From positions 59,717 through 123,716 of the forward strand of contig NZ_BPQO01000020.1 of assembly GCF_022179285.1 (NCBI RefSeq): a stretch of 64,000 nucleotides of DNA, in the 5' to 3' direction. The position numbers and the translations under genes are program-made. The DNA comes from Methylobacterium hispanicum. Its GTDB lineage: Bacteria; Pseudomonadota; Alphaproteobacteria; Rhizobiales; Beijerinckiaceae. Below, piece after piece: positions 16,727-26,003 of the stretch; positions within the stretch are counted from its first letter, which is position 1; every line of letters begins with the position of its first letter. A model generated the notes under the pieces. The model did no database searches. It had not been told where the DNA came from and worked only from the letters and a program-made list of their open reading frames with translations.

Positions 16727-17856
16727 GCACGAAAGCCGTCGTCGAGGTCCCGTTCGGAACCGCCGCCGTCGTCAAGCTCAAGGGCTCGCGGCAGGAGAGC
16801 GACGCGCTCCTGGTGCGGAAGGTCGCCCTCGAAGTCGAAGCCGTGGATGCCGCCCGTCTCAGGACCGCCGCGACGGTAGTCGGCTGGACGATGCCGGGTA
16901 CCGTGATCACCGAGACCGTCTGGACGATGGACGGTCGGCTGTTCAGGCCCCTCGGCCTCGACTACCGCACCGGCGTGGTCCGCGAGGTCGAGCCGGACGG
17001 CGTGTTCGGCCGGTGGACCGCCCTCGGCGGCGGGGACCTCTTCCTGATGGACGACCTGCCGGACGCGGCCATGAGCCGGCGCCACCTCCTGCCGACGGGC
17101 CGCTGGCAGCGCCCGGAGATCATCCCCTTCGACGAGCGCGGCCTCCGGCTGATCTCCGAACCCGACGAGGCGGAGGCGACGACGCGTCTCGCCCGCCTCC
17201 AGCGCAAGCTGATCGTGGTCGACGGCGCCGTCTGGACCGAATGCCCCGCCCCGCGCTTCATCGCCGACAGTCGCTACTACGGCGTCGGCTTGGTCACCTC
17301 CTCGGGCGTGCGCAGGTTCTTCTACGACGGCCACGAGATGCGGACGCGGGCGTTCCAATTCCCGATAACCCGCCCTGCCGATGCGATCGCCTGCGCGATC
17401 CTGGCCGGAGCGGACGAGCCGGAGGGACGGGAGCCGGCGCTCCCCTGGTGCGAGGTCCACGACCCGGACGCCGTCCATTTCGACGCGCTCGCGGCCTCGG
17501 CCTTCCACATGGGGCCGGAGCTTCTGTGCGACCTCAAGGGCTACGTGGCGGGCTTCTCCGACGAAGGCGTCGAGAACTTCCTGCAGATCCGGGCGGCGGT
17601 GCGGCGCATGCACGAGAACGCGGAGGATCCCCTCCCGGCCGTCTATGCGCAAAGGGAGGACGCCGAGCTCCTGCACGAGGCCTGCGGCCGGCTTGCCGAC
17701 GACACCGGAAGCCGGCCCTACGCGGGCATCCCGCTGGCGGAGCGGATGCCTGCCTGGATCCCGCTCAACCTCCGGCAGTTCGCGGCGCGCCACAGGGAGC
17801 TTGAAGCCGAAGCCGCCCCCGAACTCGGCCTCGGCCACGGCGGGCCGACGGCATGA
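16723..17856 (+). CDS. Array paralog A2 (function unknown)
   Basis: 377 residues, starting at ATG 16723 within the ATGA that ends A1. It is closest to A1: VEVPFGTAAVVKLKGSRQ at the start, ETVWTMDGRLFRPLGLD near 65, LIVVDGAVWTECPAPRF near 160, VHDPDAVHFDALAASAF near 245. It also lacks NPF. The strict match of VDGxxWTECPxP between A1 and A2, where A3-A9 have DGRxLRRSxGPF, shows that this pair split from the rest early. Its C terminus (APELGLG) keeps the APEL ending of the family. Confidence 0.75.
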   Translation: MSTKAVVEVPFGTAAVVKLKGSRQESDALLVRKVALEVEAVDAARLRTAATVVGWTMPGTVITETVWTMDGRLFRPLGLDYRTGVVREVEPDGVFGRWTALGGGDLFLMDDLPDAAMSRRHLLPTGRWQRPEIIPFDERGLRLISEPDEAEATTRLARLQRKLIVVDGAVWTECPAPRFIADSRYYGVGLVTSSGVRRFFYDGHEMRTRAFQFPITRPADAIACAILAGADEPEGREPALPWCEVHDPDAVHFDALAASAFHMGPELLCDLKGYVAGFSDEGVENFLQIRAAVRRMHENAEDPLPAVYAQREDAELLHEACGRLADDTGSRPYAGIPLAERMPAWIPLNLRQFAARHRELEAEAAPELGLGHGGPTA

Positions 17857-18986
17857 GCCGGGAGCGCCTCACGATCCCGCTGGTCTACGTCGGCGACGTG
17901 GTCCCGCGCGGAGCCCGCAACCCGCGGGAGGCATGCTTCAGGATCGAGACCGCCGTCGAGATCCGAACCGTTTCCGCATCGGATCTCGCCGTCGCGATCG
18001 ACGTCCTGGGACAGCAGTCCGAACCGGGCTTGAGGCAGCGCTACATCGGCTTCGAGGGTTCACTCTGGCTGCCGGTCGAGGCCAGTGTCGGCGTGCCCTT
18101 GGAGCAGGCCCAGGCGATCGACTCGATCACCTCGGGCGCGTGCAACCTCGGCAACAAGCCGAACCCGTTCCTCCGAATCGGCCGGGCCCTGCGGGCCGAG
18201 AGCTTTCCGGACGCCCGCCCGATCGAGGAGATGCCGATCCGCCAGGTCCGAGAGACCGATCTCGACGACCGGTTGGCGCGCGCGTCGCGCGTCGCGGCGG
18301 ACCTGCTCCTCGTAGAGGGCAACCGCGTCCTCCGTCGCTCCCCGGGACCGTTCTGGCGCTGCGGCCCCAACGCGAGACCGTTCCTCGTCCACCCGGGGTT
18401 CGATCTGCCCGGCAGATCCCCCGACCTCGTCGCCGGCGGCGCCGCCTATTTCGGCATCTCCCGCTTCGAGGAGATGCGCGAGTTCGCGGCCGAGGAGTGG
18501 GGGACCAGTCCGGCGCCCGACTCGTGCGAGATCCTGATGCACGAGTGCGTTCCGGACCAGGACGCCCTCGTGGCGGCCCGCGCCGTCGCGAACTTCAACG
18601 CCATCCAGTGGATGCACATGGTCGCCGGTAGCCAGCCCGGGGCCGCCGCCGACATTCCGTCGACCTTCAGGGCCGCCGGAGCGCTGTACGGACGGAATTC
18701 TGACGAGCTCTCCCGCGGCATCGGGACCTACCCCGCGTGTCCGGGCATGCAGACCCCGCCCCCCGGGGAGATCATCGCGGCGGCCGAAGGCATGCGCGAC
18801 TTCTTCGCCGCCCCCATCGAGACCGACAAGGCGGCCGTGCGGGCCGTCCACGAGGCGAACCGGAAGTTGTTCGAGCAGTCGGCGGCCCCTCATCTCCGAC
18901 GGTTCGACCTGTACGAGCGCGGGCGGCTGCTGGTCGACGACATCGCTCCAGATCTCGATTCCCTCTTCCCGGAGACCAAGCCATGA
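17853..18986 (+). CDS. Array paralog A3 (function unknown)
   Basis: 377 residues, start in the ATGA overlap with A2. It shows the full motif set of the main subfamily: IPLVYVGDVVPRGARNPRE at the start, YIGFEGSLWLPVE near 68, NPFLRIGR near 107, LLLVEGNRVLRRSPGPFW near 152, CVPDQDALVAARAVANFN near 235, and a terminal RRFDLYERGRL ... APDL. The spacing of these blocks is nearly constant through A3-A9. No catalytic signature known to me is present. Confidence 0.75.
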   Translation: MSRERLTIPLVYVGDVVPRGARNPREACFRIETAVEIRTVSASDLAVAIDVLGQQSEPGLRQRYIGFEGSLWLPVEASVGVPLEQAQAIDSITSGACNLGNKPNPFLRIGRALRAESFPDARPIEEMPIRQVRETDLDDRLARASRVAADLLLVEGNRVLRRSPGPFWRCGPNARPFLVHPGFDLPGRSPDLVAGGAAYFGISRFEEMREFAAEEWGTSPAPDSCEILMHECVPDQDALVAARAVANFNAIQWMHMVAGSQPGAAADIPSTFRAAGALYGRNSDELSRGIGTYPACPGMQTPPPGEIIAAAEGMRDFFAAPIETDKAAVRAVHEANRKLFEQSAAPHLRRFDLYERGRLLVDDIAPDLDSLFPETKP

Positions 18987-20104
18987 AGCGCGAGCGCGTG
19001 CGCATCCGCGTGCCCTTCCGGGCGGACGTGATCCCCCGAGGGGGCCGCGTCCCGCGCGAGGTCGTCTACGCGGACGAACTCGTGGCCGATATCCGCGTCG
19101 TTCCCGCGCGCGATCTGCCCGTCGCCGTCAGGCTGCGCGAGGGCGGCGACCGCCATCGGATCCAGCGGCTCGACTACTTCGGCTTCGACGACGATCTCTG
19201 GCTCCCTCTCCTACCCCACGAGCGGGACGGTCTCCGCCTGACCCCCGAGCGCGTCGGTGCGGCGATTGCCGCAGGCGAGGAGTACGTCGGCAGGTACCCC
19301 AATCCCTTCCTCGAGCTATCGGGCCGACCGATGAAGCCTGCCGAGGCCGCCGCCGCGGGCCGGATCGAGGAGGCCGCGCTCCGCAGCGTCAAGAGCGACG
19401 ACCGGGCACGCAGCCTCGGTCGCGCCGCCCGCTTGGCGGACGATCTCGTCTTCACCGACGACGGGCGGGTGCTCCGCAGGTCCCCAGGGGTCTTCCACTT
19501 CTTCAGGAACGACGGGCCCGCCCTGCTCCCGTGCCTCCACGATCTTCCGGATATCGCCGTGTTCGGCTCCTGCCGGTTCGCCGAGGCGGCCGAGTACGCG
19601 CACCGGCATCTCGGGTACGCGGAACTGCCCCGGGAGGCGCCGGGTCTCGAGGTGATCCACCCCGAGTTCGTCCGCGACCACGACCCGCTCATCCTCGCCA
19701 GGGCGATGGTGCCGCAGAACACCGCGCTGATCGCCAGGGTGACGAGACCTGAATGCGACCCGGCGGGCGATCTCGCGGGCATCGTCGCCGAGGCCGCGGT
19801 CGGGCGGATCCACGGCGTCGATCCGGAAGAGCTGCCGCAACGTTTCTACGCGGAAAGCGCCCGCGTCCAGGGAACCGCGACGCCATCCGTCGCGGAGATC
19901 GTCGAGGCGGTGGCGGCCATCCGCTCCTTCTTCACGGACCACGTCCCGCAGCGCGCCGGGACGTCGATCGTCAGCACCGTCGAGCGAATGCGCGAGACGG
20001 TGCGCTGGGACGAGTGCGAGCTGCCGAGGCTGGGCTACGGGCTCTCCGTACCGGACTTCTCGGGCCTCGACGACATCGCGGTTCCTTCGAGGGTACGACC
20101 GTGA
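18983..20104 (+). CDS. Array paralog A4 (function unknown)
   Basis: 373 residues with start overlap ATGA. Blocks: RVPFRADVIPRGGRVPREVVY, then FGFDDDLWLPLLP, NPFLELSGRP, LVFTDDGRVLRRSPGVF and FVRDHDPLILARAMVPQN. Here the usual VPD is RDHDP and the terminal box is VRWDECELPRLG. The internal segment between the core and the VPD block carries CRFAEAAEYAHRH, the family's RLAEAxEFA helix. Confidence 0.75.
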   Translation: MKRERVRIRVPFRADVIPRGGRVPREVVYADELVADIRVVPARDLPVAVRLREGGDRHRIQRLDYFGFDDDLWLPLLPHERDGLRLTPERVGAAIAAGEEYVGRYPNPFLELSGRPMKPAEAAAAGRIEEAALRSVKSDDRARSLGRAARLADDLVFTDDGRVLRRSPGVFHFFRNDGPALLPCLHDLPDIAVFGSCRFAEAAEYAHRHLGYAELPREAPGLEVIHPEFVRDHDPLILARAMVPQNTALIARVTRPECDPAGDLAGIVAEAAVGRIHGVDPEELPQRFYAESARVQGTATPSVAEIVEAVAAIRSFFTDHVPQRAGTSIVSTVERMRETVRWDECELPRLGYGLSVPDFSGLDDIAVPSRVRP

Positions 20105-21231
20105 ACGCGCACCGACTGAGCATCGACGTCCCCTACGTCGCCAGCGTGGTCCCGAAAGGGGCCCGCAATCCCCGAGACGTGGTCTTCCGCGAGCGTGTCG
20201 TCCTCGATCTGCGCGTCGTCCCCGCACGCGATCTGCCCGAGGCCGCCCATGCGAGGGACCTGCCCGGAAGCGGGCGTCGCGAGGCGACGTGGTTCGGCAA
20301 CGACCGCGATCTGTGGCAGCCCCTCCGGGACGAGCGCGACGCCCGGGACCTCGCCGCGGACCAAGCCTTGGCCGCCCTCGCCTCGGGCGCGTCGCGGATG
20401 GGGTGGCACCGTAATCCGTTCCTTCAGACGGGTCGGACGCCGATCCGCGCCGATCGGTTCCCGAAGGCGGAGCCCTACGATCCGAAGGCGGTCCGGCAGT
20501 TCCTGCACGACGAGCGCGCGCGGACGCTCGCCAACGTGGCGCGTCTCGCCGCCGACTTCCTGCTCTGCGAGGACGGTCGGATCCTCCGCCGTTCGACGGG
20601 CCCGTGGTGGCGGGTCACCTCGAACGACGGCATCGTCCTGAAGAACGGCGGGTTCGAGCTCCCCGGCAGCTCCGTCCACCAAGCCTTCGGCGGACTGCGC
20701 CTGGAGGATGCGCGACGCTACCGCGGGATCCGGCATCCCGACTGTCCGGGCCGGACCTCGGGGTCGCTGGAGATCCTCGATCCCGCCAGCTTCCCGGACC
20801 TGGACGCGCGGGAGACCGCCCTCCTGATCGCCGACCCCGTCTACGCGGGCTGGTTCCGGGATTCCGGCCGCGAGCTCGGCGGGGAGGCCGACGTGGCGGC
20901 CCGGCTGCTCGTCGGGCGGATGGCGGAGTTGCGGGGCTGCGACGAGCCGGCTTTCCTGATGGACCGCGCCGGCATGCCCTGGCCGCAAGGCGTCGAACCG
21001 CCTTCGGTCCTGGAACTCGCCGCGGTCGTTGCGGACATGCGCGCCTACTTCGACACCTTCATGGGCGACTTCCGGAAGGGCCATCCGCTGGTCGAGCATC
21101 GGACCTGCCGGCAGCGCTTCGAGCAGGCGATGGCCGGCTGTCTCGCGAGGTGGGACCTCATGGAGGTTCCGAGGTTGCCCGACACCGATGTCGCCCCCGA
21201 ACTTCCCGCATTCGCAGGACCGCGCCCGTGA
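20101..21231 (+). CDS. Array paralog A5 (function unknown)
   Basis: 376 residues with a GTG start inside a GTGA overlap. Blocks: DVPYVASVVPKGARNPRDVVF, WFGNDRDLWQPL, NPFLQTGR, FLLCEDGRILRRSTGPWW, SFPDLDARETALLIA and ARWDLMEVPRLP ... APEL. The LWLP block reads LWQP, the only such change. GTG with overlap suggests expression depends on ribosomes arriving from A4. An octamer inside the gene (20418-20425) falls on the NPFL codons, which may be codon-driven coincidence. Confidence 0.75.
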   Translation: MNAHRLSIDVPYVASVVPKGARNPRDVVFRERVVLDLRVVPARDLPEAAHARDLPGSGRREATWFGNDRDLWQPLRDERDARDLAADQALAALASGASRMGWHRNPFLQTGRTPIRADRFPKAEPYDPKAVRQFLHDERARTLANVARLAADFLLCEDGRILRRSTGPWWRVTSNDGIVLKNGGFELPGSSVHQAFGGLRLEDARRYRGIRHPDCPGRTSGSLEILDPASFPDLDARETALLIADPVYAGWFRDSGRELGGEADVAARLLVGRMAELRGCDEPAFLMDRAGMPWPQGVEPPSVLELAAVVADMRAYFDTFMGDFRKGHPLVEHRTCRQRFEQAMAGCLARWDLMEVPRLPDTDVAPELPAFAGPRP

Positions 21232-22364
21232 CCGAAGACATTCGTCGGATCCGCCTCAGAGTGCCGTTCTCGGCTTCCGTCTTCGTGCGGGGCGCCAAGC
21301 GCGCCCGCGACGTCGTCTGTCTGGTCGAGACGGCCGCGGACCTGCCCGTGCTCCGCCCGGAGGATCTGCCGACGGCGGTGATTGCTACGGCGGTCGACGG
21401 GGAGGGGTTCGTCGAGACGCGCTACGCGGGCTTCCGCGGGGATCTCTGGCTCCCGATGTCCACCGGCGGAGCCCCCGTGGGGGCAGAGCAGGCACTGGCC
21501 GGCCTCGCATCCGGCCATCCGACCCTCGCGGCCGGCTTGGTCAACCCGTTCCACGGCGCCGGCCTGCGTCCCTACGGCTCGGCCCAGGCCGCCTGCGCGG
21601 TGCCGCTGGAAGAGCTGGTGGTCCGCCGCGTCGAGACGGACGACCGCGATGCCGTGCTGGCGCGTGCCGCGCGCCTCGCGGACGACCTCCTGCTGTGCAC
21701 CGACGGCACCATCTGGCGGCGGAGCGTCGGGCCTTTCCTGCACGCGAGGCCCGACGGCCCCGTCGCCGTGGTCGCGGGCGGACACGATCTGCCTGCCGGG
21801 TCGGGGGCGCATTTCGGCGCGCGCCGTCTCGCGGAGGCCCTGGATTTCGCCGCGGCGGAGCACGGCGTCGCCGCGGACGGCATCGCGGGGGCGGTCGAGA
21901 TCCTGGACGCCGACCACATCCCCGACCACGACGCCCTGGTTGCCGCGCGCGCCGCGGCCGACGTCGAGGCCGGCGGCTGGATCAGGCTCGCCATGCTGCT
22001 CGCACCCCGCGGGCAGGTGGAGGCCGGGCATGCCGCGCTGGTGGCTGCCGCCGCCATCCATGGATTGCCGGTCCACGCCTTCGGTCAACGCCAAGGCGGC
22101 TTCCGCTTGCCGCAGGGGACGCCCGATCCAGGGCCCGAGGCGCTCGTCGCGGCAGTGGACGCGGTCAGGGGCTTCTTCGCCGACGTCTCGACATCCTCCG
22201 GGAGCGAAGGCCGCAGAGGCTCGAACCTGATGTGGCGGGAGCACTTCGAGACGCGGAAGGGCACGGCCTGCCGGCGCTTCGACGTGTACGAGCGGGACAG
22301 GCTGCCGTCCGTCGAGGCCGCGCCCGACCTCGGCTTCGATCTCCCCGACGGTCCGCGCCCATGA
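21228..22364 (+). CDS. Array paralog A6 (function unknown)
   Basis: 378 residues with a GTGA overlap start. Blocks: RVPFSASVFVRGAKRARDVV, YAGFRGDLWLPM, NPFHGAGLRP, LLLCTDGTIWRRSVGPF, HIPDHDALVAARAAAD and RRFDVYERDRLP ... APDLGF. The GT-IWRRS form mixes the LRRS of A3-A9 with the W of A1/A2. A longer glycine-rich turn follows the core (HDLPAGSGAHFGARRLAEAL). Confidence 0.75.
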   Translation: MTEDIRRIRLRVPFSASVFVRGAKRARDVVCLVETAADLPVLRPEDLPTAVIATAVDGEGFVETRYAGFRGDLWLPMSTGGAPVGAEQALAGLASGHPTLAAGLVNPFHGAGLRPYGSAQAACAVPLEELVVRRVETDDRDAVLARAARLADDLLLCTDGTIWRRSVGPFLHARPDGPVAVVAGGHDLPAGSGAHFGARRLAEALDFAAAEHGVAADGIAGAVEILDADHIPDHDALVAARAAADVEAGGWIRLAMLLAPRGQVEAGHAALVAAAAIHGLPVHAFGQRQGGFRLPQGTPDPGPEALVAAVDAVRGFFADVSTSSGSEGRRGSNLMWREHFETRKGTACRRFDVYERDRLPSVEAAPDLGFDLPDGPRP

Positions 22365-23503
22365 GGACGGAGCGGGTTTCGATCGCGGTCCCCTATCGTG
22401 CGAACGTGGTTCCGCGCGGCGCCAGGTCACCCCGGGAGGTCGTCTACCGCACGACGCTCCCCGTCGATCTACCCGTGGTCGCGCCGGGGGATCTGCCGGT
22501 CGCCGTCAGCTGCAGGAACATCCCGGCGAGGTACCTCACGGACCGCCCGATCCGCGAATATGTCGGCTGGGGCGGCAGCCTGTGGCTGCCGATGCACGAC
22601 CACGACGATCCGGACCTGCTGCTGCGGGCCGGGACGGCGCTCCGGCGTCTCGCGGTCGGCGCGGAGGATCTCGAGGACGGAGAGACCAACCCATTCGCGC
22701 ACGTCGGCCCGCGGCCCGTGTCCAAGGACGCCTTCCTCCGGGCCCGTCCGATCGAGGACGTGCTGCTGAAGGAACATCTCGCCGACGATCGCCAGACCTG
22801 TCTCGCCCACGCGGCGCGGCTGGCCTCCGACCTCCTCCTCTGCGGGGACGGCCGGGTGCTCCGCCGCAGCTGCGGCCCGTTCTTCGCGAGCTTCGACGAC
22901 AAGACGATCGATCTCGTGGCCGCCCGCTTCGCTCCTCCGAGCGGGGCTCATCACCCCTTCGGCCCTGCACGCTTGGCAGAGGCCGTCGAGTGCTTCTCCA
23001 TGCTGGCGCCCGACCGGACGGCGAAGGTCCGGGGGGAGGTGGCGATCCACGATCCCGCCTGCGTCCCGGATTTCGACGCCCTCGCCACGGCCCGCGGGGT
23101 CAGCGCCCGCTACTGGGCCCGCATCTTCGACGTCGTCTCCGACGGCGCCGATACCGACCGTCGCGTCGCGGCCGAGGCGGCGATCGCCGCCGCCGCCAAG
23201 CTCCGCGGCTTCGACCGGCACTACTTCGTCGACCGCGAGCGAAGCCCGGCGCCCGAAGGCATCGAGACGCCAAGTCCTCGGGAGCTCCTCGACGCCGTCG
23301 AGTCGGTGCGCGGGTTCGCCGAGGACCACATGTTCGCGGCCGACAGCCCGGCCTCGCCGGCGACGCTCGCCTCGCTCCGCGACCTCTGGGAGCGGACGAT
23401 CCAGCCGATGCTCGCGAGATGGGACGTCTTCGAGAGGGACCGCCTGCCGATCGCGGACACCGCACCCGAACTCGGCCTGCCGACCATCGGAGCCGCACCG
23501 TGA
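22361..23503 (+). CDS. Array paralog A7 (function unknown)
   Basis: 380 residues and the longest member, with start overlap ATGA. Blocks: AVPYRANVVPRGARSPREVVY, YVGWGGSLWLPM, NPFAHVGPRP, LLLCGDGRVLRRSCGPF, CVPDFDALATARGV and ARWDVFERDRLP ... APELGLP. It matches the consensus at almost every block and is a good query for homologue searches. Confidence 0.75.
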   Translation: MRTERVSIAVPYRANVVPRGARSPREVVYRTTLPVDLPVVAPGDLPVAVSCRNIPARYLTDRPIREYVGWGGSLWLPMHDHDDPDLLLRAGTALRRLAVGAEDLEDGETNPFAHVGPRPVSKDAFLRARPIEDVLLKEHLADDRQTCLAHAARLASDLLLCGDGRVLRRSCGPFFASFDDKTIDLVAARFAPPSGAHHPFGPARLAEAVECFSMLAPDRTAKVRGEVAIHDPACVPDFDALATARGVSARYWARIFDVVSDGADTDRRVAAEAAIAAAAKLRGFDRHYFVDRERSPAPEGIETPSPRELLDAVESVRGFAEDHMFAADSPASPATLASLRDLWERTIQPMLARWDVFERDRLPIADTAPELGLPTIGAAP

Positions 23504-24624
23504 CCGACGGCGTCCGCCTCGACGTTCCGGCCTTCTACCGCGCCGGCGTCGTGCCGCGCGGGGCGCGGCTGCCAAGGACGCATGTGTTCCGGCTCACCGT
23601 GCCGGTCCACGTCGAAGTCGTGCGCTCCGGGGATCTCGAGGTCGCCGCCAGGGCGTCCTCTCCGAAGCTCGAAGGCACCTACGAGTATCTGGCCCGCGGC
23701 TCCCGCCTCTACGCCGTCTGTCGGGCTGGCTGGAGCCCGTCCTCCCCGCCGCTGCCGGCCGGCGTCGCCCTCGCCAACATCGCCGCCGGCCTCGACCTGC
23801 ACCCGGAAACGCGCGGCGCGAACCCGTTCGCGCATCTCGGTCCTTGTTTGATCACACGCCCCCAGCGTGAGACGGCCGGGTCGATCGACGACATGGTTCT
23901 CAGGTCCGTTGCCTGGGACGAGCGGGAGGCCGTGGTCGCCGAGGTGCATCGGCTGGCCGCCGACCTCATGATCGACGACCGGGGCCGGTTCCTACGGGCC
24001 TCGCCGGGCCCGCATTGGGCCTCCTTCAACACATGGTCGATCGAGCCCACCCCCTGCCTCCACCTTCACCCTGTGGGGCAGTCCGCGATATTCCACTCCG
24101 CCCGAAAGGACGCGGCCTACGACCACCTCCGCCGTCATCGGTCGCGCGGCACGCACGCCGTGCATGGCGAAATCGAGGTGCTCGATCGAGGGGCGTTGCC
24201 GGATCGGGACGCCGTCCACAACGTCTACGGCCTCTTATCCCGCGATATGTTCGATCTCGTGAACGGCGCCTGCCTCTCTCCCGAGCCTGATCTCCGGCGG
24301 GTCGCCGCGCCCGTGGTCCGGGCCTACGAGCGGTTGTGGGGCTGGCCATGGTCGACGATCGCCGATCCTGGCTTCCGCTGGCCGGTTCCCCAGGGCAACC
24401 TGACGCAGACCGCAGTCGATCTAGTCGCAGCGGTCGAAGACCTGCGCCTCCTGGTCGGCGAGGCGTGCGGCCGCCTGGAGGCGGACGAACTCGACGCCTG
24501 GGCGAAGAAGGTGGAGCCGTTCTACGGCGCGGCGCTCGTCCGATGGGACGAGTACGAGCTCCCTCGTCTGGCTGCGGATGCGCCGCCCCCCGATCTCGAA
24601 GCACCGCTCGGATATGCGCCATGA
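23500..24624 (+). CDS. Array paralog A8 (function unknown, most divergent of A3-A9)
   Basis: 374 residues with a GTGA overlap start. Blocks are recognisable but altered: DVPAFYRAGVVPRGARLPRT, YEYLARGSRLYAVCR in place of LWLP, NPFAHLGPCL, LMIDDRGRFLRASPGPHW, ALPDRDAVHNVYGL and VRWDEYELPRL. The loss of W/P in the second block and of the second Arg in LRRS suggests relaxed or changed function. Reading frame and codon use stay normal. Confidence 0.72.
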   Translation: MTDGVRLDVPAFYRAGVVPRGARLPRTHVFRLTVPVHVEVVRSGDLEVAARASSPKLEGTYEYLARGSRLYAVCRAGWSPSSPPLPAGVALANIAAGLDLHPETRGANPFAHLGPCLITRPQRETAGSIDDMVLRSVAWDEREAVVAEVHRLAADLMIDDRGRFLRASPGPHWASFNTWSIEPTPCLHLHPVGQSAIFHSARKDAAYDHLRRHRSRGTHAVHGEIEVLDRGALPDRDAVHNVYGLLSRDMFDLVNGACLSPEPDLRRVAAPVVRAYERLWGWPWSTIADPGFRWPVPQGNLTQTAVDLVAAVEDLRLLVGEACGRLEADELDAWAKKVEPFYGAALVRWDEYELPRLAADAPPPDLEAPLGYAP

Positions 24625-25751
24625 CCGGACCCAGCCTCCGCACCACCGTGGCCGTGCCGTACGAAGCGAATGCGGTCCCGAAGGGCGCCCGGAATTCTCG
24701 TTCCTTCGTCTTCCGAGCCAGCGTGCCGATCGAGATCGAAATCGTCCGCAATCCAGCGACGGCCGTCCTGTGCCGCGACGAACGTGCGCGGGAAACCGTG
24801 TATCTGGGTCACGACGCATCCTTATGGCTGCCTGTCGCGGCAAGCCCGAACTTCGGGGGGCATGCGATCGCCGCCGAGGATGCGTTGCGGCGCCTGACCC
24901 GCGGCCTCGGCTTCTGCGACGGTGGTCACTACGACAATCCGTTCCTTCACGTCGCGGATGGCCGCCTCAAGCCCGGAGACTTCGCCGCGATCGGACCGAT
25001 CGAGGACGCGGCCCTCCGGTCGGTCGAATCCACGGGCCTCGCGGCGGCGGGCGCGGCCGCGCGGAGGCTCGCGCGCGATTTCCTGCTGACCGAGGACGGA
25101 CGGTTGCTGCGCCGCTCGGTCGGTCCGTTCTGGGGGCAGTACACGCAGGACGACCTCAGCATCATTCCGTTCGACTTCAAGATGCCGTCGGGCCCCGACA
25201 TGTTCGCCTGCACCCGGGTGGCGGAGGCCATGGAGTTCCGCGCCCGGGAACATCCTCGCAGGAGCATGAATCGACGGGGCATGGTGGACATCCTCGAGCC
25301 CGGCTGCGTCCCGGATCACGATGCCCATGTCGCGGCGAGGTCGGTCCTGAGGACCGAGTGCGCCGCTTGGATGGCCGACGTGGCCCCCCTCGCCTCCGCG
25401 TCCGTGGCCCTGCTGGCCGAACAGGCGCAGCGGGGATACGAGCGCGTCCACGGTCGGCGGATCGCCGATCTGTCGCACAAGGATCGGCGCACCCTCCCCG
25501 CCCCGGCATCGGCCGTGCCGCCGACGCCGGAACAGATCGTCGAGGCCGTCGACGCGATGCGCCTCTTCGTGACCGAGATGCCGGGATCGCACGAAGACGA
25601 GGAGATCCTGGGCGTGTGCGACAACTGGAGATCCGTCTACGAGGACTTGGCTGGTCGCGCGATCCGTCGCTTCGACGCGTTCGAGCGCCATCGTCTGCCG
25701 GATCCGGAAGGAGTTCCCCAGATCGATAGTGCTCCTTCGGCTTCGGCCTGA
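24621..25751 (+). CDS. Array paralog A9 (function unknown)
   Basis: 376 residues with start overlap ATGA. Blocks: AVPYEANAVPKGARNSRSFVF, YLGHDASLWLPVA, NPFLHVADGR, FLLTEDGRLLRRSVGPFW, CVPDHDAHVAARSV and RRFDAFERHRLP. Two octamer copies fall inside it (24700-24707, 24951-24958). It is the last intact gene before a 250-base break in the tight overlap chain. Confidence 0.75.
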   Translation: MTGPSLRTTVAVPYEANAVPKGARNSRSFVFRASVPIEIEIVRNPATAVLCRDERARETVYLGHDASLWLPVAASPNFGGHAIAAEDALRRLTRGLGFCDGGHYDNPFLHVADGRLKPGDFAAIGPIEDAALRSVESTGLAAAGAAARRLARDFLLTEDGRLLRRSVGPFWGQYTQDDLSIIPFDFKMPSGPDMFACTRVAEAMEFRAREHPRRSMNRRGMVDILEPGCVPDHDAHVAARSVLRTECAAWMADVAPLASASVALLAEQAQRGYERVHGRRIADLSHKDRRTLPAPASAVPPTPEQIVEAVDAMRLFVTEMPGSHEDEEILGVCDNWRSVYEDLAGRAIRRFDAFERHRLPDPEGVPQIDSAPSASA

Positions 25752-25757
25752 GCCCCG

Positions 25758-26003
25758 ATGGCCGACTTCCACCGCCAAGTCATGCGCGTCCCCTATCGCG
25801 CTCGCGCCGTCCGCCGGGACTGGCGGCGCGTTTCCAACAATGGGAGTGCGATCGCGCCGCTTCGACGACACGGAGAGGCCGCGCATCGGCGCGTTCGAGC
25901 CCCTCGTCTTCGGACTTGTTCCTTCGACGGTGCTTTGATCTTGCGACGGGTTCCGACATCGTCGGGCGAAACGGCCCATTCCAGAGCAGGACCGAAGGCA
26001 TGA
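25758..26003 (+). pseudogene. Decayed N-terminal remnant of another array paralog
   Basis: ATG 25758 follows A9 by 6 bases. The first 25 codons read like a family N terminus (QVMRVPYRARAVRRDWRRVS, compare VPYRANVVPRGAR) and have GC-rich third positions. Beyond about 25835 third positions become mixed and the family pattern is lost. The frame remains open and ends in an ATGA overlap with the next gene, so ribosomes could still pass through it. I read it as a truncated copy left by a deletion between paralogs. Confidence 0.55.
25918..25925 (+). promoter_or_regulatory. GTTCCTTC octamer in the only break of the array
   Basis: This copy lies 75 bases before the start of A10, in the remnant region. 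It may mark a second transcription start for A10 and the B genes; TTGTTC overlapping the octamer could act as a poor -35 box. Confidence 0.3.
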
